Source: Portunus trituberculatus (lineage: Eukaryota; Arthropoda; Malacostraca; Decapoda; Portunidae). From it: 64,000 nucleotides of DNA. Shown here piece after piece: positions 10,490-21,747 of this stretch. The stretch lies in contig NC_059289.1 in the NCBI RefSeq assembly GCF_017591435.1, positions 9,446,199 through 9,510,198 of the forward strand. The letters are read 5' to 3'. Position 1 is the stretch's first letter. Each line of letters opens with the position of its first letter. The position numbers and the translations under genes were made by a program. The notes below the pieces were generated by a model. That model did no database searches and was not told the origin of the DNA. It was given only the letters and a program-made list of their open reading frames with translations.

Positions 10490-10736
10490 TACCCCCTTAA
10501 ACCAACGCTACCCTGTGCGATATAAATGAAGCCTTTAATAGTACTAATTTATTCTAAGTTAGTGTTTTTTAGAGATTATAGTGATGTTTTGGGGGGGTCT
10601 AGGCTGGAGGTTGGTCCCTATCCCCCCTAATTCTTAATTATCTTGTGGGAAAAATTGCTTCATGATTTGAATAAATGCTGATTCGACCGATGAAAAACTG
10701 CCCTAACCCCGTCGAATTGCGAGGATCCCCTGTATA
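10490..10736. mobile_element. Possible Tigger/pogo-type DNA transposon remnant
   Basis: The stretch CTTGTGGGAAAAATTGCTTC, followed by GATTCGACCGATG and CGTCGAATTGCGAGGATCCC then CTGTATA, resembles 3' ends of Tigger-like elements, which end in ...CTG at a TA target. No partner terminal repeat was found upstream, so this is a remnant at best. Confidence 0.35.
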
Positions 10737-13700
10737 TGCATGGCACTCATTCAGCTCTCAATGTTCCTTCCACCTCTCATCCCTCCGTGTCTGGGTGGGT
10801 ATCGGGAGTTGGTCTATGGGGAAAAGGAGGACGATTCCTCAGGTACAGAAGACCGTCTTTCATGATGGATTTTGTCTATGAGAAGTTTCCAGAAGACTGT
10901 GGTCCAGTTGTACAGAACTCTGTCCCCCTTCTCCCGGGCATGCAGAGGAGTGGGGTTCCTCCCACCACTCCTTACTTGATGGACAGAACTGGATAATGAC
11001 ACATCTTAATGAAATCTTTCTTTTGCCTGGACAGGACAAGCATGCAAGTCTTCCGTTACTTAGCTTTTGGACCAAGGAGGAAGTGGGTGAAGATTTTCCA
11101 GACAAGACAGAATTCCTTGTTGGAACTGAGTGGAGATCTGCTTTGGCTAACCACTACTGACAGACCTAATGGTATTGTATGTTTTTTTGACTCAGCTTGT
11201 GACTTTCAGGTTTCAAATTTGGTCAAATTTAGCTAAACATAAAAAGAGCTGCAAAATAATATCACTGAGATGATAGACTAGTATCACATTAGTAACATGA
11301 AATTAAAAGAAAAGTAATGGAAATAGTTGAAAAATATAAAGTATTTTCACAAAAATGTTTGCAACGCTAATAGTAGCATATAACCTTTTTTTTGTTTTGT
11401 GGACATATATTCCTAGTTCTATATAGAGTGGACTGGGGAGAAACTGTACATGTGGATGTAATTCACAACAGCTCTTGTGACTGTCATTACATTTAAATTA
11501 GTTTAGTCTTAAATGCAAATGAAAGAGAACTGGCACAATTAGTTGCATGAAGGCAAGTGGACAATCCGATGCAGTGGTGAATTATGAGGCGAGTCATGTC
11601 TATGTTATTTTTTGTACGTATTTCATGTTAAATACTGTTCCTGAATGTGCTTAGAGTGTGCAGGTAAGGTATTGAGTGTGGAAAAACACTCAATTATGAT
11701 AAAATGAGGACACAAAAGAAAGTTTCAAGGCACAAGATGCTGCTATGTCTATGTTTACCATATATGACTGCATATAGGATGCATAGGTAAATAAGACACA
11801 ATCCTATTTCAGCAGGTCATATCCAGGAAAAAGGTTTTTAGTGCATTTAAGTATATGCTGTTGAAAGCAATCTAGCAGCACATTATAGAAGCAGAAAACA
11901 TTACTGCAAAAGCAATATCATCCTCAAATTCTGGCCAATGTGGAACTGGGCAACAGATGTTATATATACCTTTTCTTATGCTCTTACAGTTGGTCTTCTT
12001 GTTGCCTGACATGTATATTTTTTTTGTAGGTGGTGGCCCAAAACCACTTGCTGTTGCTCTATTGGTATGCTCCTTGACATAATAAACCACTTGTATTTTG
12101 TAGGAGATTGTGTAGCTCAATCTTTTACTTCCTGCATCCATAACAGTGAGGGTGATTGTTTTGTTATGATCGGATTGGATGTAGAATCAGTGGATAGCCT
12201 TTGCAATGGCCTCTCTGATGTTTTCTCATTTTTGTTGTTGCATCTATTTGGTCTTTTTTTTTTAATCAACTTCTTTCTATTTTCTTCTTTTTCATTATCA
12301 ACTTTATGATCATGAACTTGGTGTTACTCCTCACTGCCAGATTAGATCTAGTCAGGGTTCTGATAAGCTGTTATTTATAAACATGGATCACAGCCTTTCA
12401 GGTTAAATTAATTTTATTTTCATGATAATTACTTTTTAAAGTAATAATTCTGGTAATAATGATAATACCAACAATAGGATAATGATATAATGATGCATGC
12501 AGTTATGGTAGATAGAAGCATTAATCATAAGCTAGGTTAGTGAGTGTCAGGAGAAAATTAGCCTATGAGTGGTCTCAACTTCGCACGTTAGATGCAGAGT
12601 GATTTTTTGAGTCAAGATTTTTGGAGAAAGGTGTGTTCTATTGTAATGATCCAAACAATAGATAATGCTACATGATGTGTTTTGAATCCCCTTGGATTCA
12701 ATATCTATCTCGAGCGCATGCCATTAGTGCATCACCGCTATGTGGTTGCTTTGTTCCTACTCAAGATGGAAGGAGCCTGAACACTGTTATGCCATTACCC
12801 AGCTACCTTACATACCAGCCACATTTACATTTTGGTCAGCTACCCTAGCTGGAATCTGTCCTCTCACAAGAGAGGAAGTGTGGGGAGGAAAACCCCAATA
12901 CTGCCAAACATATAGTCTGAGCTAGGTTTTAGGGTAGGGATTTCAATTGTTGAGGTCAGTTTGACCCTCCTTGGATAAACCAAGGTTGTGTTGGGAATAG
13001 GTGCACTAGGTTGGGTGACACCTGGTAGGTTTCTTAGGTTAGTGTGATATTGTGTTGTGTAAGTATGCTGTGGTGTATTGTTATGTTTCAGCCCCAGTTA
13101 TTTTGTATGAGCTGTGAATTAGTGGGTTGTTAAATGTAAAGTATCAAGCAAGTCTGCTTTACTGCTTCTGGTCCTGAGGTTGTTCTGTACACCATCTGTG
13201 CACACCCATGCTGAGCCTTCGATTTGCCTGTGACCGCTCACACAGCTAAGCTACCACCCCTCTAGTGAGTTAAACTGCTACAAATTGTTGACTATAGTGG
13301 TGGGATAGTTCAGTGACATGTTTTTGTTTATACCACTTTGGTTAATTGGGTCACTGCTCAGTCCTGGCATGTGTACAGATGGTGACATTCTGAGTGGCGC
13401 TGGTTGGCTACAGCCATCTCCTGGAGTTATGGCCAAACTTGGGGACAGGAGATGAGATGATTTATGCGTGAGTGTTTCATTCTCCCAGTGCCAAAATCAA
13501 GAACTTTCACTGTAATGAAGACTTCAAGGTTCTTTTAGAATTGCCACATGATTAACTGTCTTGTGGTTAGGCTCGAATGACATCGGTTTTCCCACAGCTT
13601 CCGGAGAACTGGCACAGCATATGAAATATCTTGTAGGTGAAATTGAGGAATGCTGTGGCTCAAAAGTTATCATCACTCTTATTATGTGAAGAAAACACCA

Positions 13701-13984
13701 CAGACCAAGGACTCGTTTAGAGGAAAATGATTACCAACTAGTGGCTAATTCAGTAAACAAATGGTTGAAGAGGAGCCTCCCAGAACATTGCTTTTTTAAG
13801 TTTCATGGCTCCCTTGTTGTGCAATGCACTAGCTTGGGACTGAGTACATTTTTCTAAGGAAGGGAAAGAGTTGGTTCTCCATAGAATTGCCAGATGTAGT
13901 GATTCAGAACACAATAAATTTTGGGTTAGAAAAAGCGTACCAAGGTCCTTGAGGCCATAAGGAGGACGAGGAGTGTTGGATAGC
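10737..13984. other. Unassigned intergenic DNA with a dispersed repeat
   Basis: Unique-looking sequence with no convincing exon or ORF above about 90 codons. Contains the dispersed repeat at 11,745-11,915 listed separately and a low-complexity ATAATGATAATACC stretch near 12,450 that resembles 23,405-23,480. Confidence 0.5.
11745..11915 (-). repeat. Dispersed repeat R1, copy 1 (inverted relative to 23,235-23,395)
   Basis: The reverse complement aligns along its length with 23,235-23,395. Shared blocks include ATACTTAAATGCACTAAAAA versus ATGCTTAAATACATTAAAAA, CCTTTTTCCTGG versus CCTTTTTTCTGG, and GCATCCTATATGCAGTCA versus GCATCCTATATCCCATCA. Both end at GTAAAC. Family unknown; probably a DNA transposon fragment. 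Confidence 0.65.
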
Positions 13985-14145
13985 TTTTGTGTTATTTTTT
14001 TTTTTCCTTTTCGGCCATGTAAGTAGGGGGAAAGTTCATGACTTTTCAAGAGTTCATTTTGAACCAGGGAAGGTACACTGCCTGCAGGGATTTGAGCCCA
14101 CTCAGGGGCCTGGACTCTAGACAACAAAATTGCTAACAACAATTA
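13985..14145 (-). mobile_element. Possible SINE-E (tRNA-like, - strand)
   Basis: Read on the - strand, GTCTAGAGTCCAGGCCCCTG then GGGCTCAAATCCCTGCAGG gives B-box-like spacing. The element ends in GGCCGAAAAGGAAAAAAAAA. Suggestive only. Confidence 0.3.
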
Positions 14146-14216
14146 GGGACTAACTATTTCTTTTCCTGTCTTACCAACAGTAGTAATATATTTTTTTCAT
14201 TCTTTTGGCATATAAA

Positions 14217-15150
14217 AGAGATCAAATCACCAACATCGAAGATAAATTTGTATCAAGTGCAGATTTTGATCTTCAGGATGAAGTTAACAAAATTAAACAA
14301 ATGGTACAAGAACACCAGATTAATTGGCAACTGTTAGCAGAAATTTTAGTAAAACCACAAGTTGAAATGCCCTAGTGAACAACCAAGGCTAGAGACATAC
14401 CTGTTTTAGAACTGAAGCATTTACATGGTTTGGAATCAGCTAGTAGGCTAAATATATTTTTTATGCAAGGAGAATCATGTTCCACCTCAAATGCAGAAAG
14501 AATGGAAGTGACATAATGAAGAGTGAGTGTAGAATTAGCTGTGAGATTACAGGCACTCATTTCAAATAATTCTATCTATACTTGGGAGGACTTAAAAAGA
14601 AATTAAAGGAAAGAATTTGCCATGGATGTTAGTTTTGATAGAACCTGGCAGCACATAGATAATATGAAGTATGACTGGGTAGACACCCCACAGGCCTTTG
14701 TTAATGAGTTCATTTGTCAATATTCCATCTTAGAAACTAAATTTGATACTGAAGAGTTGCCAAACAGAGATCAGTTGCTCAAGAAGAAACCATTAAGGAG
14801 AATGCCAACAGAGACCCATGACAAGCTGAATAGTTTCTTAGAAGTCATACCATTAAGAAAGTTCATAGATAGATTAGAAAGTGAACATGCTGTAAGGTTA
14901 TATCAACAGCAGAAAGTCCTAAAAATAAAACTCCAAGAGATTTAAGAAGGCAACTTCAAGAGTTAAATTTAAAATTACAGCAAACAAACCAGTCACCCTT
15001 TTGCTTGGTGTAATTTTTGTAGAATGGCCACTCTTAACACCCAGTAATGTCGTAGTAAGCCTAGGTATGTTGCATGCTATGACTGTGATAGACAAAATTG
15101 TAGGAGAGGATATCCGCATCGTTCAGGGCAGAGAATCTGACAGACAAGGC
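14217..15150 (+). pseudogene. G2 gag (capsid and zinc knuckle), broken
   Basis: Multi-frame remnant. The clearest open piece is 107 codons at 14,622-14,945 (starts MDVSFDRTWQHID), from the capsid region. Downstream, about 15,000-15,120, CNFC and CYDCDRQNCRRG give a Cys/His-rich nucleocapsid. Several stops and shifts between the pieces make it non-functional. Confidence 0.7.
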
Positions 15151-15154
15151 TAAA

Positions 15155-15606
15155 TATGTCTCCCATCATCAAGTTAGTGGTAAATGGGAAAATGTTATCA
15201 GCCGTCATAGACACAGGCAGTGAACCAACGCTGATTGAAAGATTCACTGTGTCTCGCCTAAATCTTGACATCAATCTAAGGCAAACTTCACCTAATCAAG
15301 TTTAGTTAGAGTGACAGGTAGTCACTTTTGTTTGTTAGATGCACTACAAGTAATGATTGCCATCGGTTCTGAAATGGATGTGCAACAATGGGTACCAGTA
15401 GTCCCTGATAACTATCTTGATACAGATATGCTTTTAGGAGTAGACATGTTGAATAAAGCATCATGGGGAGGTACCATATACCTGATAAGACCTATACCAC
15501 CCTGTAAAATTAAGTCTACAAGGAAAATTAAGTCAACCAAAACGGCACCAGTAGCTATCAGTCTGGCTTTGAGTTGGCAGGAATATAACAATACCACCAG
15601 CACATA
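15155..15606 (+). pseudogene. G2 aspartic protease, broken
   Basis: The active-site block AVIDTGSEPTLIERF (DTG motif) is near 15,200. The matching C-terminal half, LLGVDMLNKASWGGTIYLI, is in the open frame at 15,311-15,607. A stop near 15,303 (TTTAG) separates them. It would have processed Gag-Pol. Confidence 0.7.
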
Positions 15607-16120
15607 ATGGATTAACTAAGATTAAAATTAAAGAAAACCAAGAATCAACTTTATTAGTAGAGCTGTATCCAAGGGCTATACAAGTTTGTTATCCTTCTTG
15701 TGTGAGAGTCGATGCTGACCAACACACTCTGGCTTATACCTAATGGATCAAAGAAGCCTGTCACATTAAAAGTGGGAACATATTTAGCAAATGTTACCGT
15801 GGTTAAGGATCCTGAACCAGACAAACATGTGGGTACAGTGAAGGAAATGTATAATGATCTGTTGCCTACTTTTAATCAGACATCAGAAGGTGGAGACAGA
15901 GTAGAATGGTTGGAACAACGTTGAAGAAACAAGACTTGTCTCATTTATCTTAAGAACGACAAAACTTACTAGATGAGGTAATCCTGAAACTTAACAGTTT
16001 ATTTATTGTAGACCAGAATGAATTGGGTAAAAATTAAGGACCACTAACTGAGTTTGTGTTGAAAGACCTGTTTACAGTCAGAAGTCCCTTTTACCATTAT
16101 CTAGAGAAGGCTAAGGAATT
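15607..16120 (+). pseudogene. G2 pol linker upstream of RT, broken
   Basis: Remnant of the protease-RT linker. The open piece 15,712-15,924 includes NTLWLIPNGSKKPVTLKVGT, and the sequence ends in a SPFYHYLEKAKEL-like stretch, the start of the RT domain, at the DIRS insertion point. Confidence 0.55.
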
Positions 16121-16124
16121 ATAA

Positions 16125-16400
16125 AATTAAACGAATACTTACCAAGTGTGAAGTTTGATTGTAATTTCACGAACATTTAACTGAATCACTGAGGTAGTAA
16201 ACGAGATGCTCGCATTGCAAAGACCCGTCAGTATTTCAGAGAACAGGTTTGAGGGATCAGACAGAAGCATAACATACAGTACCAAAAGACCTTCACATGT
16301 AAAGGGATAGGGGAGGGAGGGCGTTTACTACCTCAGTGACTCAGTTAAATGTTCGTGAAATTACAATCAAATTTCACACTTGGTAAGTATTCGTTTAATT
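16125..16400. mobile_element. Palindromic 276-bp element, 79-bp inverted arms (mini-DIRS?)
   Basis: Arm 16,125-16,203 is the near-perfect reverse complement of 16,322-16,400. The 118-bp loop contains GATGCTCGCATTGCAAAGAC, also found inverted near the right end of the adjoining DIRS-like element (about 21,320-21,345). The arm segment 16,162-16,204 is a variant of the DIRS terminal repeat. It looks like a small derivative made from DIRS termini. Confidence 0.7.
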
Positions 16401-16404
16401 CTAT

Positions 16405-16451
16405 AATTTCACTTCACAACCATTTAACTGACGTCACTGGTAGTCAACGAG
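16405..16451. repeat. DIRS inverted terminal repeat, left
   Basis: AATTTCACTTCACAACCATT, then TAACTGACGTCACTGGTAGT and CAACGAG. It is the reverse complement of 21,346-21,392 with a single visible difference. Confidence 0.85.
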
Positions 16452-16999
16452 AACTTTAGAGTGATCTCTCAAACTGAAGAAACCCATAACAGGTGCAGAG
16501 CAAAGGAAAAACAACTCAACTTCCTGCAACTGTATTATAATAGGAAGTATCAAGGAAAACACAAAACATACATAAAGCATCAACAGGTAAAAGCTGGAAC
16601 TCACGGGAAGTGAGAAGTAACACATACGAAGCCACAACCAAGGGAAACAAGCAAACAAAACAAAACATATATGCAAAGCACAAAAGTATAATCAACCAAG
16701 AAGTAAATCATGGCCAAATTTTTTTCCCCTGGAAAAAAACAACAAAGGACAAAGCTGTATGGTACTAACACAAAAAATGTTTAACAAAGGACAAAGCTGC
16801 TGGAGTACATAAGAAAATGTCCAACAAAGACAACAATAGACAGGAAACATAATAGCACACATGGCAAGAACATAACTGCCCAAAAAGCACACAGAAAATT
16901 TTTAATGAACCCAAGTAACTGGAAAAACACCATAGCATGAACATAATGCCCAAAGGGTACAAGGAATAGATAATTAACACAAAAACTGAAACACAACTT

Positions 17000-18030
17000 G
17001 CTAACATGTGCCCATTTGTAGTGACAAAAAACACGTCTGTATGCCTATGGCAGAACCGCCCGTGCAAAGTCGCTCTGTTTTGCAATGGGTCTCTTGTAAT
17101 GGGAGGTAAAAGTAGATTCCCTGGACCACCCAGCAGTAGAGAGAATCGTAGACAGAGGAAGTTTTTCTGCTGCTTTGCTGGTGGAGGCTGACCTGGTAGA
17201 ATGAGGCAAAAAATATTGAGGTCAATGCCGGCAGATTTCATCATGTCACGCGTCCAACGACGCAACGTATCACGCGAAGCTGAAGTTATAGGCGGTTTTG
17301 TTGTCAGAAAAAATCTAGTGACAGTGACCCTAAGATCCTTCGTTCTGTCTAAATAATGGTGAATCGTACTAACAACACACAGCTTCCTGTCATGAGCATA
17401 GGCCTCGAAAATCAACTGGGATAGGTGGTGTCCAGGTCTTGTAGTCTTTAATGGATCTCCTATACTAAAGGAAATTCTACTGGGAGATAGACTCATGTTC
17501 CTGATGTCTAGCAAGTGTAAGGTTTGGCCACGTGAGGTCAGAAGCATCAGCATCAGTAGCTTTCCAGATAGCTGAATGAGTGGCAACGTGCTATTCTGTC
17601 CCAGGCTAACTATGAAGTTTAGGACCAACTGTGGGTCCCAGGTGGTATGGGAACGAGAAAAATTTTGCCTCTCCTGAAACACTGCCTTCATGAACCTAGT
17701 AACCAACGGGTGCTGTCCTGCGGGCTTCCCATGTATACTAGCAGCTGCCGAGATAGCTGAGCGGATAGTATTCATCGAGCTGTAACTTCGCCCCTTGCCT
17801 TTGTTTAATTCGGAGAGGAGATAATCTAATAACATGTTTAAAGGTGGTTGAAAAGGATTAATTTCCCGGCAGACACAAAATGACAACCAGTTTGTGATAT
17901 GAGGCCCATATTGTATCTTTGTGCTGGCTCTCCAAGACCTAAGTAAAAATCGGGCAACGTCCCCCGAAATGCCCTGACTTGTAAAGGACGTCCTGATAAC
18001 ACCATCGCAGTTAAGACCAGAGTCTGACCC
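17000..18030 (-). pseudogene. DIRS tyrosine recombinase, one frameshift
   Basis: Read right to left. A core-binding region (LLRSWRASTKIQYGPHITNW) is followed by a catalytic domain with LLMLMLLTSRGQTLHLLDIR (first Arg). Near the end in a shifted frame are PHSTRSAS (HxxR box) and GWSRESTFTSHYK carrying the candidate nucleophile Tyr. The shift lies in a T/A run near 17,205. This enzyme replaces the integrase of LTR elements. The 459-codon open frame (16,765-18,144) overruns the domain at both ends. Confidence 0.82.
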
Positions 18031-19880
18031 CGAGGATGCACGAGAGTCGGCTGTTGAGGCAGGTAAAGCGAATAGCGAGGAAGTAGGGCAGGAGGTTCTG
18101 TAAGCATCTGGAGAGCAGTAGGGAACCATGCTTGGGTCGGCCACAGCGGAGAATCATTATTGCCATTGCCTCGTCTTCCCGCAGTTTCTGGAGGACTTTG
18201 GACACTATACTGAAAGGTGGAAAGATATATAATTTTTTATTGGACCAGTTCATAGTGAAGGCGTTCGTGTGCATTGCAGATGGATCCGGTTTCCAGGAAA
18301 CATAATTTGATAACTGGGCATTTAAACGAGTGGCAAAAAGATCGATATCAGGTGTAAAAACCTCTGACACAGCCTGTCAAAAATATGGGGCCGTAACATC
18401 CATTCTGAATCTAGATTCTTTACTCGAGATTCCCGGTCTGCTTCAACATTGTGTAACCCCTGAATGTGTTGTGCTGACAAAGTAATGCCCCTTGAACAGG
18501 CCCATTCAAAAATCTGTTCTACTAAGTCATTTAGTCTTTGTTTGGTACTACCGACTCGATTAACACATGCAACAGCTGTGATATTATCCGAGCGGATGCG
18601 TACATGAGTCCCACTGCTGGTCTTCCCAAGTGATTGCAAGCCAAATAAAATTGCCTTTAATTCAAGGTAATTTATATGGTCAAGCTCATCATGAGCCCAG
18701 TGACCCCAGTTTTAGCATCTCCCATGGTCGCACCCCAACCAGTCAAACTAGCATCTGCAAAAGTTCTATAGCATAGGAGTAGATCGTAAGGATTTTACCT
18801 GAGAATCTATATTCTCTATCCACCATTGAATCAATTCCAGAGCATGATCGTCCAGTAAAATATGGGAATTGTAGTCACCATGATGCCTAGCAAGTCCAAG
18901 GTTGCGTATAATCTCTAAGTATTTATACCTGAGAGGAGCTAACTCTACAGCAAGGGCAGACGCCCCCGTCAAGCCGATAAAAGATGACAGGTCAAGCAAA
19001 GTCACTCGCTTCTGAAGGAGAAGCGAGCCCTGCGTCTTAATTCGCTCTTTCCTACGCTGTGTTAGGGTAACAGTCATATCGGAGGAATTCAAGATCACCC
19101 CCAGAAACTCAATCTCCTGAGAAGGAATAAGCACCGATTTTTGTACATTTATCGTGAGCCCTAAGGAGTCAAACAAATGTAAGGCATAATGCACATTAGT
19201 TCTCAATTCACGCTTGGATGGAGCCATAAAATGCAATCATCTAAATAACAAATAACCATAACACCTAGAGTCCTTAGGTGTGAGAGGACTGGCTTCAAAA
19301 GTTTTGTGAAAATCCGAGGTGCCGAGGATAACCCCTGAGGGAGACAAGTGAATTGATACTTATCACCATACCAAAGAAACTGTAACCATTTCCTGTCTTC
19401 TGGTCTAACATAAACTGAAAAATAAGCATCCTTGAAATCCATAGTTATGAAAAAGAAATTAGGCTCAATTAGGCATAACACATGTTTCAGAGTATCCAAT
19501 TTAAAATGAATATGTGGAACATGATCATTAAGCTCTTTGAGATTAAGGATAACTCTAGCTGATCCATCTTTTTTAATAATAGGGAAAACATTAGAAATGA
19601 AGCCTCTGTCCTCTGGTGAGCATTTCTCTATGATCTTTGGTCTAAGAACTTAGCAAGAGCAGCATCCAAAGCTCTTTGATCAGACACTGAAACGTTTAGT
19701 GGTTTTGGAGGTCTACACTGTATGGGTACATCAACAAGGTCAAGGAGTCGCCCACGAACCACATCATAGACCCATTTATCCTTAGAGAGAGATTGCCATT
19801 GGTCCTTAGCAAAGAAAATTTTTCCCCCAACAAAGTTGTCTGGAGTGTTAACTAAATCAGGCAGCATGGCACTCACCGAA
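18030..19880 (-). pseudogene. DIRS reverse transcriptase / RNase H, several frameshifts
   Basis: RT motifs ITMDFKDAYFSV, LPQGLSSAPRIFTKLLKP and the catalytic VICYLDDCI are in the piece 19,203-19,499. The piece 18,766-19,236 continues with KSVLIPSQEIEFLGVILNSS. RNase H follows (VRIRSDNITAVACVNRVGST and HIQGLHNVEADRESR, 18,322-18,639). A linker to the recombinase (DLFATRLNAQLSNYVSWKPD) comes after. Frameshifts lie near 19,640, 19,215, about 18,700 and 18,150. The upstream piece 19,628-19,876 is the RT N-terminus. Confidence 0.82.
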
Positions 19881-19887
19881 AGTGGAG

Positions 19888-21087
19888 TTATTGTGGTCTT
19901 TGAAGTGGAGGTGCTCCCCAGGTTTGTGAAGTCCGCTTGCCTATAAAAGGCCTCGGCTGTTGATAGCGGGACCTGATGTTGGACTGTTGCGAGTAGCCAG
20001 CTTGGTAAGGGCGCTGAGGTGAGTATCTGTGCTGGGGAAAACGCCTGCCACTTGCCTTAGAAGGGCGAAAAGAGGGCCTCCCAAGTTTCTTGGTTTTGTG
20101 TATGTCCTCGCACCTCTTGGCTACATCAAAGGGGAACAGCTCATCTGTTCCTACTTCGCATTCCCATTTGCAAAGTTCCACAAGAGCCGAGTCATGCACA
20201 TGAATCCGTGCTACTTCCTTCCTGAGATGGTTAATGTAGTTTACTGCCGAAATAAGGAGTCTGAGGCTATTATTCAAGCCCTCTAGGTAGGAAGAAAGGG
20301 GTTTAGCTTTTTTATCCTCAATATCACTTATGCACATGGCAATAGGAACCAAGGCCTTGGCCAGCAGCCCATTAGTATGTGAAAGCCGAGTGTCCACAAG
20401 CTTACCACCCAAGCTCATGGCTTTCGTGACAGCTGAGTTGGTCACCGGAACCTTAAGGTTCGGCACATTGCTGGGTAATTTTATTTTCACACAAGTTGAT
20501 TTTGTGCCTTCAGGCGAAGGGCGGCGTCTGAGGCCCGTGTTGAGGATAAGGGCTAACCGCCCGGACAAAGGCTCGCCCTTCTCCTCACTAGAGAAGTGCT
20601 CAGAGAGGTCTTCGAGAGCTTTGAGGAAAACGGCACTTTCGTCTGAGTCATGGTGGTCAGGCTGGTTGGAACAGACGTTATCCAGCCCTTCGAGGGGGTC
20701 AGGAACACACTCAGCAATTTCCCCATCTTCTTCCTCAGAGGCAGACAAGGTATGAAAACCAGAAAAACTGGGAAAACTCTCTGGTCGCCCATGAGAAACA
20801 GTGGTACAGTCATCCAGTTTCTGAATCAACCCACTAAGCAGGGCAGTCAGCTGACGATAACTGTCGTCCGTGGGTAGCGCCTCGGGCATGTTTACAGCAC
20901 TGGGGCCGGCGACATGCGGCGGCGAAGGACAAGCTTGTCCCGCAGTCTGCTGTACTACATCCACAGAACTGTCGTGTAGGGAAACCTTGTTCCTCTTGGT
21001 ATGGTCCTCCACCGAATCCCACTCTCGCCGCTTCCTGTCAGAGGAAGATTGCCGTGGCGTTTCTAGAGGCTTCTCTCGGTCCGACAT
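19888..21087 (-). CDS. DIRS ORF1 (gag-like protein), 399 aa, intact
   Basis: A single uninterrupted frame at the 5' end of the element. The N-terminus is highly charged (MSDREKPLETPRQSSSDRKR), followed by a Ser/Pro-rich region, an acidic stretch (SEEEDGEIAE near residue 116) and a basic Gln/Arg/Pro-rich C-terminus from about residue 340 (RYSPQRPYQAGYSQQ), suitable for RNA binding. No zinc knuckle is seen, as is usual in DIRS gag. The position before the RT and inside the terminal repeats supports the call. I do not recognise a named domain. Confidence 0.75.
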   Translation of the reverse strand: MSDREKPLETPRQSSSDRKRREWDSVEDHTKRNKVSLHDSSVDVVQQTAGQACPSPPHVAGPSAVNMPEALPTDDSYRQLTALLSGLIQKLDDCTTVSHGRPESFPSFSGFHTLSASEEEDGEIAECVPDPLEGLDNVCSNQPDHHDSDESAVFLKALEDLSEHFSSEEKGEPLSGRLALILNTGLRRRPSPEGTKSTCVKIKLPSNVPNLKVPVTNSAVTKAMSLGGKLVDTRLSHTNGLLAKALVPIAMCISDIEDKKAKPLSSYLEGLNNSLRLLISAVNYINHLRKEVARIHVHDSALVELCKWECEVGTDELFPFDVAKRCEDIHKTKKLGRPSFRPSKASGRRFPQHRYSPQRPYQAGYSQQSNIRSRYQQPRPFIGKRTSQTWGAPPLQRPQ

Positions 21088-21345
21088 CTGTTAAGGTAAC
21101 GAAAAACCCCGGTCACACAATGAGTCCGTATATATGTCCTTGGATCATATATATATATGCAGGAAAGAACCATAAAAGCCAAAAAAGCTATCAGCCTGCA
21201 GGACTGTGAGGGCTTACCAGCAAACTCCGTAGAGAAAGCTGGCGACGAGGCAAAAACAAGGACGGAGAACGGCAACAGGGAGGAAGGCAGGTGTTGCCAG
21301 GACGAGGTCTAGCAGCAAACTGACGGGTCTTTGCGATGCGAGCAT

Positions 21346-21392
21346 CTTGTTGACTACCAGTGACGTCAGTTAAATGGTTGTGAAGTGAAATT
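21346..21392. repeat. DIRS inverted terminal repeat, right
   Basis: CTTGTTGACTACCAGTGACG through TGTGAAGTGAAATT, inverted relative to 16,405-16,451; G2 RT sequence resumes immediately after. Confidence 0.85.
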
Positions 21393-21740
21393 GATATCAA
21401 ATATCATACCGGATATGTTAGAAAAGAGAATGATTGAGCCTTCGAGTACAGCATGGCTAAGGCCAATTGCATTAGTGAATAAACCACATGGCTCTAAATG
21501 CATGTATCTAGACAACAGGAAGGTTAATGAATATCTGGAGACAGATATCTATCCACTACCTCAGTTGGAAGACTTAGTAGATGCAGCTGCAGGGAACAAA
21601 TATTATGTCGCACTAGATTTAAAAGACACATATTATCAAGTTGAGCTAACAGGAAACTGCAGAGGTGTGAAGGTGTGGCTTTGTATCGTTTCACCAGACT
21701 TCCATTTGGTATCGCCTCACCACCATCTATATTTTCTTGA
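21393..21740 (+). pseudogene. G2 reverse transcriptase, N-terminal part
   Basis: Continues gypsy G2 after the DIRS insertion. Blocks are MLEKRMIEPSSTAWLRPIAL, VNKPHGSK, LDNRKVNEYLETDIYPLPQL and KYYVALDLKDTYYQVEL. In a shifted frame near 21,690-21,730, TRLPFGIASPPSIF follows. The element is lost before the catalytic YxDD block. These blocks parallel the same region of gypsy G1 (59,360-59,700). Confidence 0.8.
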
Positions 21741-21747
21741 CAGTTAG

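Larger units (their letters stand above)
16405..21392 (-). mobile_element. DIRS-like tyrosine-recombinase retrotransposon
   Basis: On the - strand the order is gag-like ORF, RT, RNase H, tyrosine recombinase. It is bounded by 47-bp inverted terminal repeats at 16,405-16,451 and 21,346-21,392. No DDE integrase and no LTRs are present. This arrangement is diagnostic of DIRS elements, which insert through recombination of a circular intermediate and usually leave no target duplication. It sits inside gypsy element G2. Each frame carries only a few shifts, so it is relatively young. Confidence 0.88.
14217..21747 (+). mobile_element. Ty3/gypsy element G2, decayed, split by DIRS-like insertion
   Basis: Gag, protease and pre-RT segments occur at 14,217-16,120 and the RT continues at 21,393. 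The 16,121-21,392 block therefore lies inside it. The nucleocapsid motif CYDCDRQNCRRGYP matches CYDCIRLNCRRGHP of the better-preserved gypsy element at 55,979, so both belong to one lineage. No LTRs were identified and many stops are present. Confidence 0.8.

Noticed and set aside
10736..11236. Candidate host exons
   Set aside because: Only short frames, no consistent splice borders or recognisable domain.
20029..20877. Antisense open frames over the DIRS gag
   Set aside because: Shadows of the 399-codon gag frame on the other strand.
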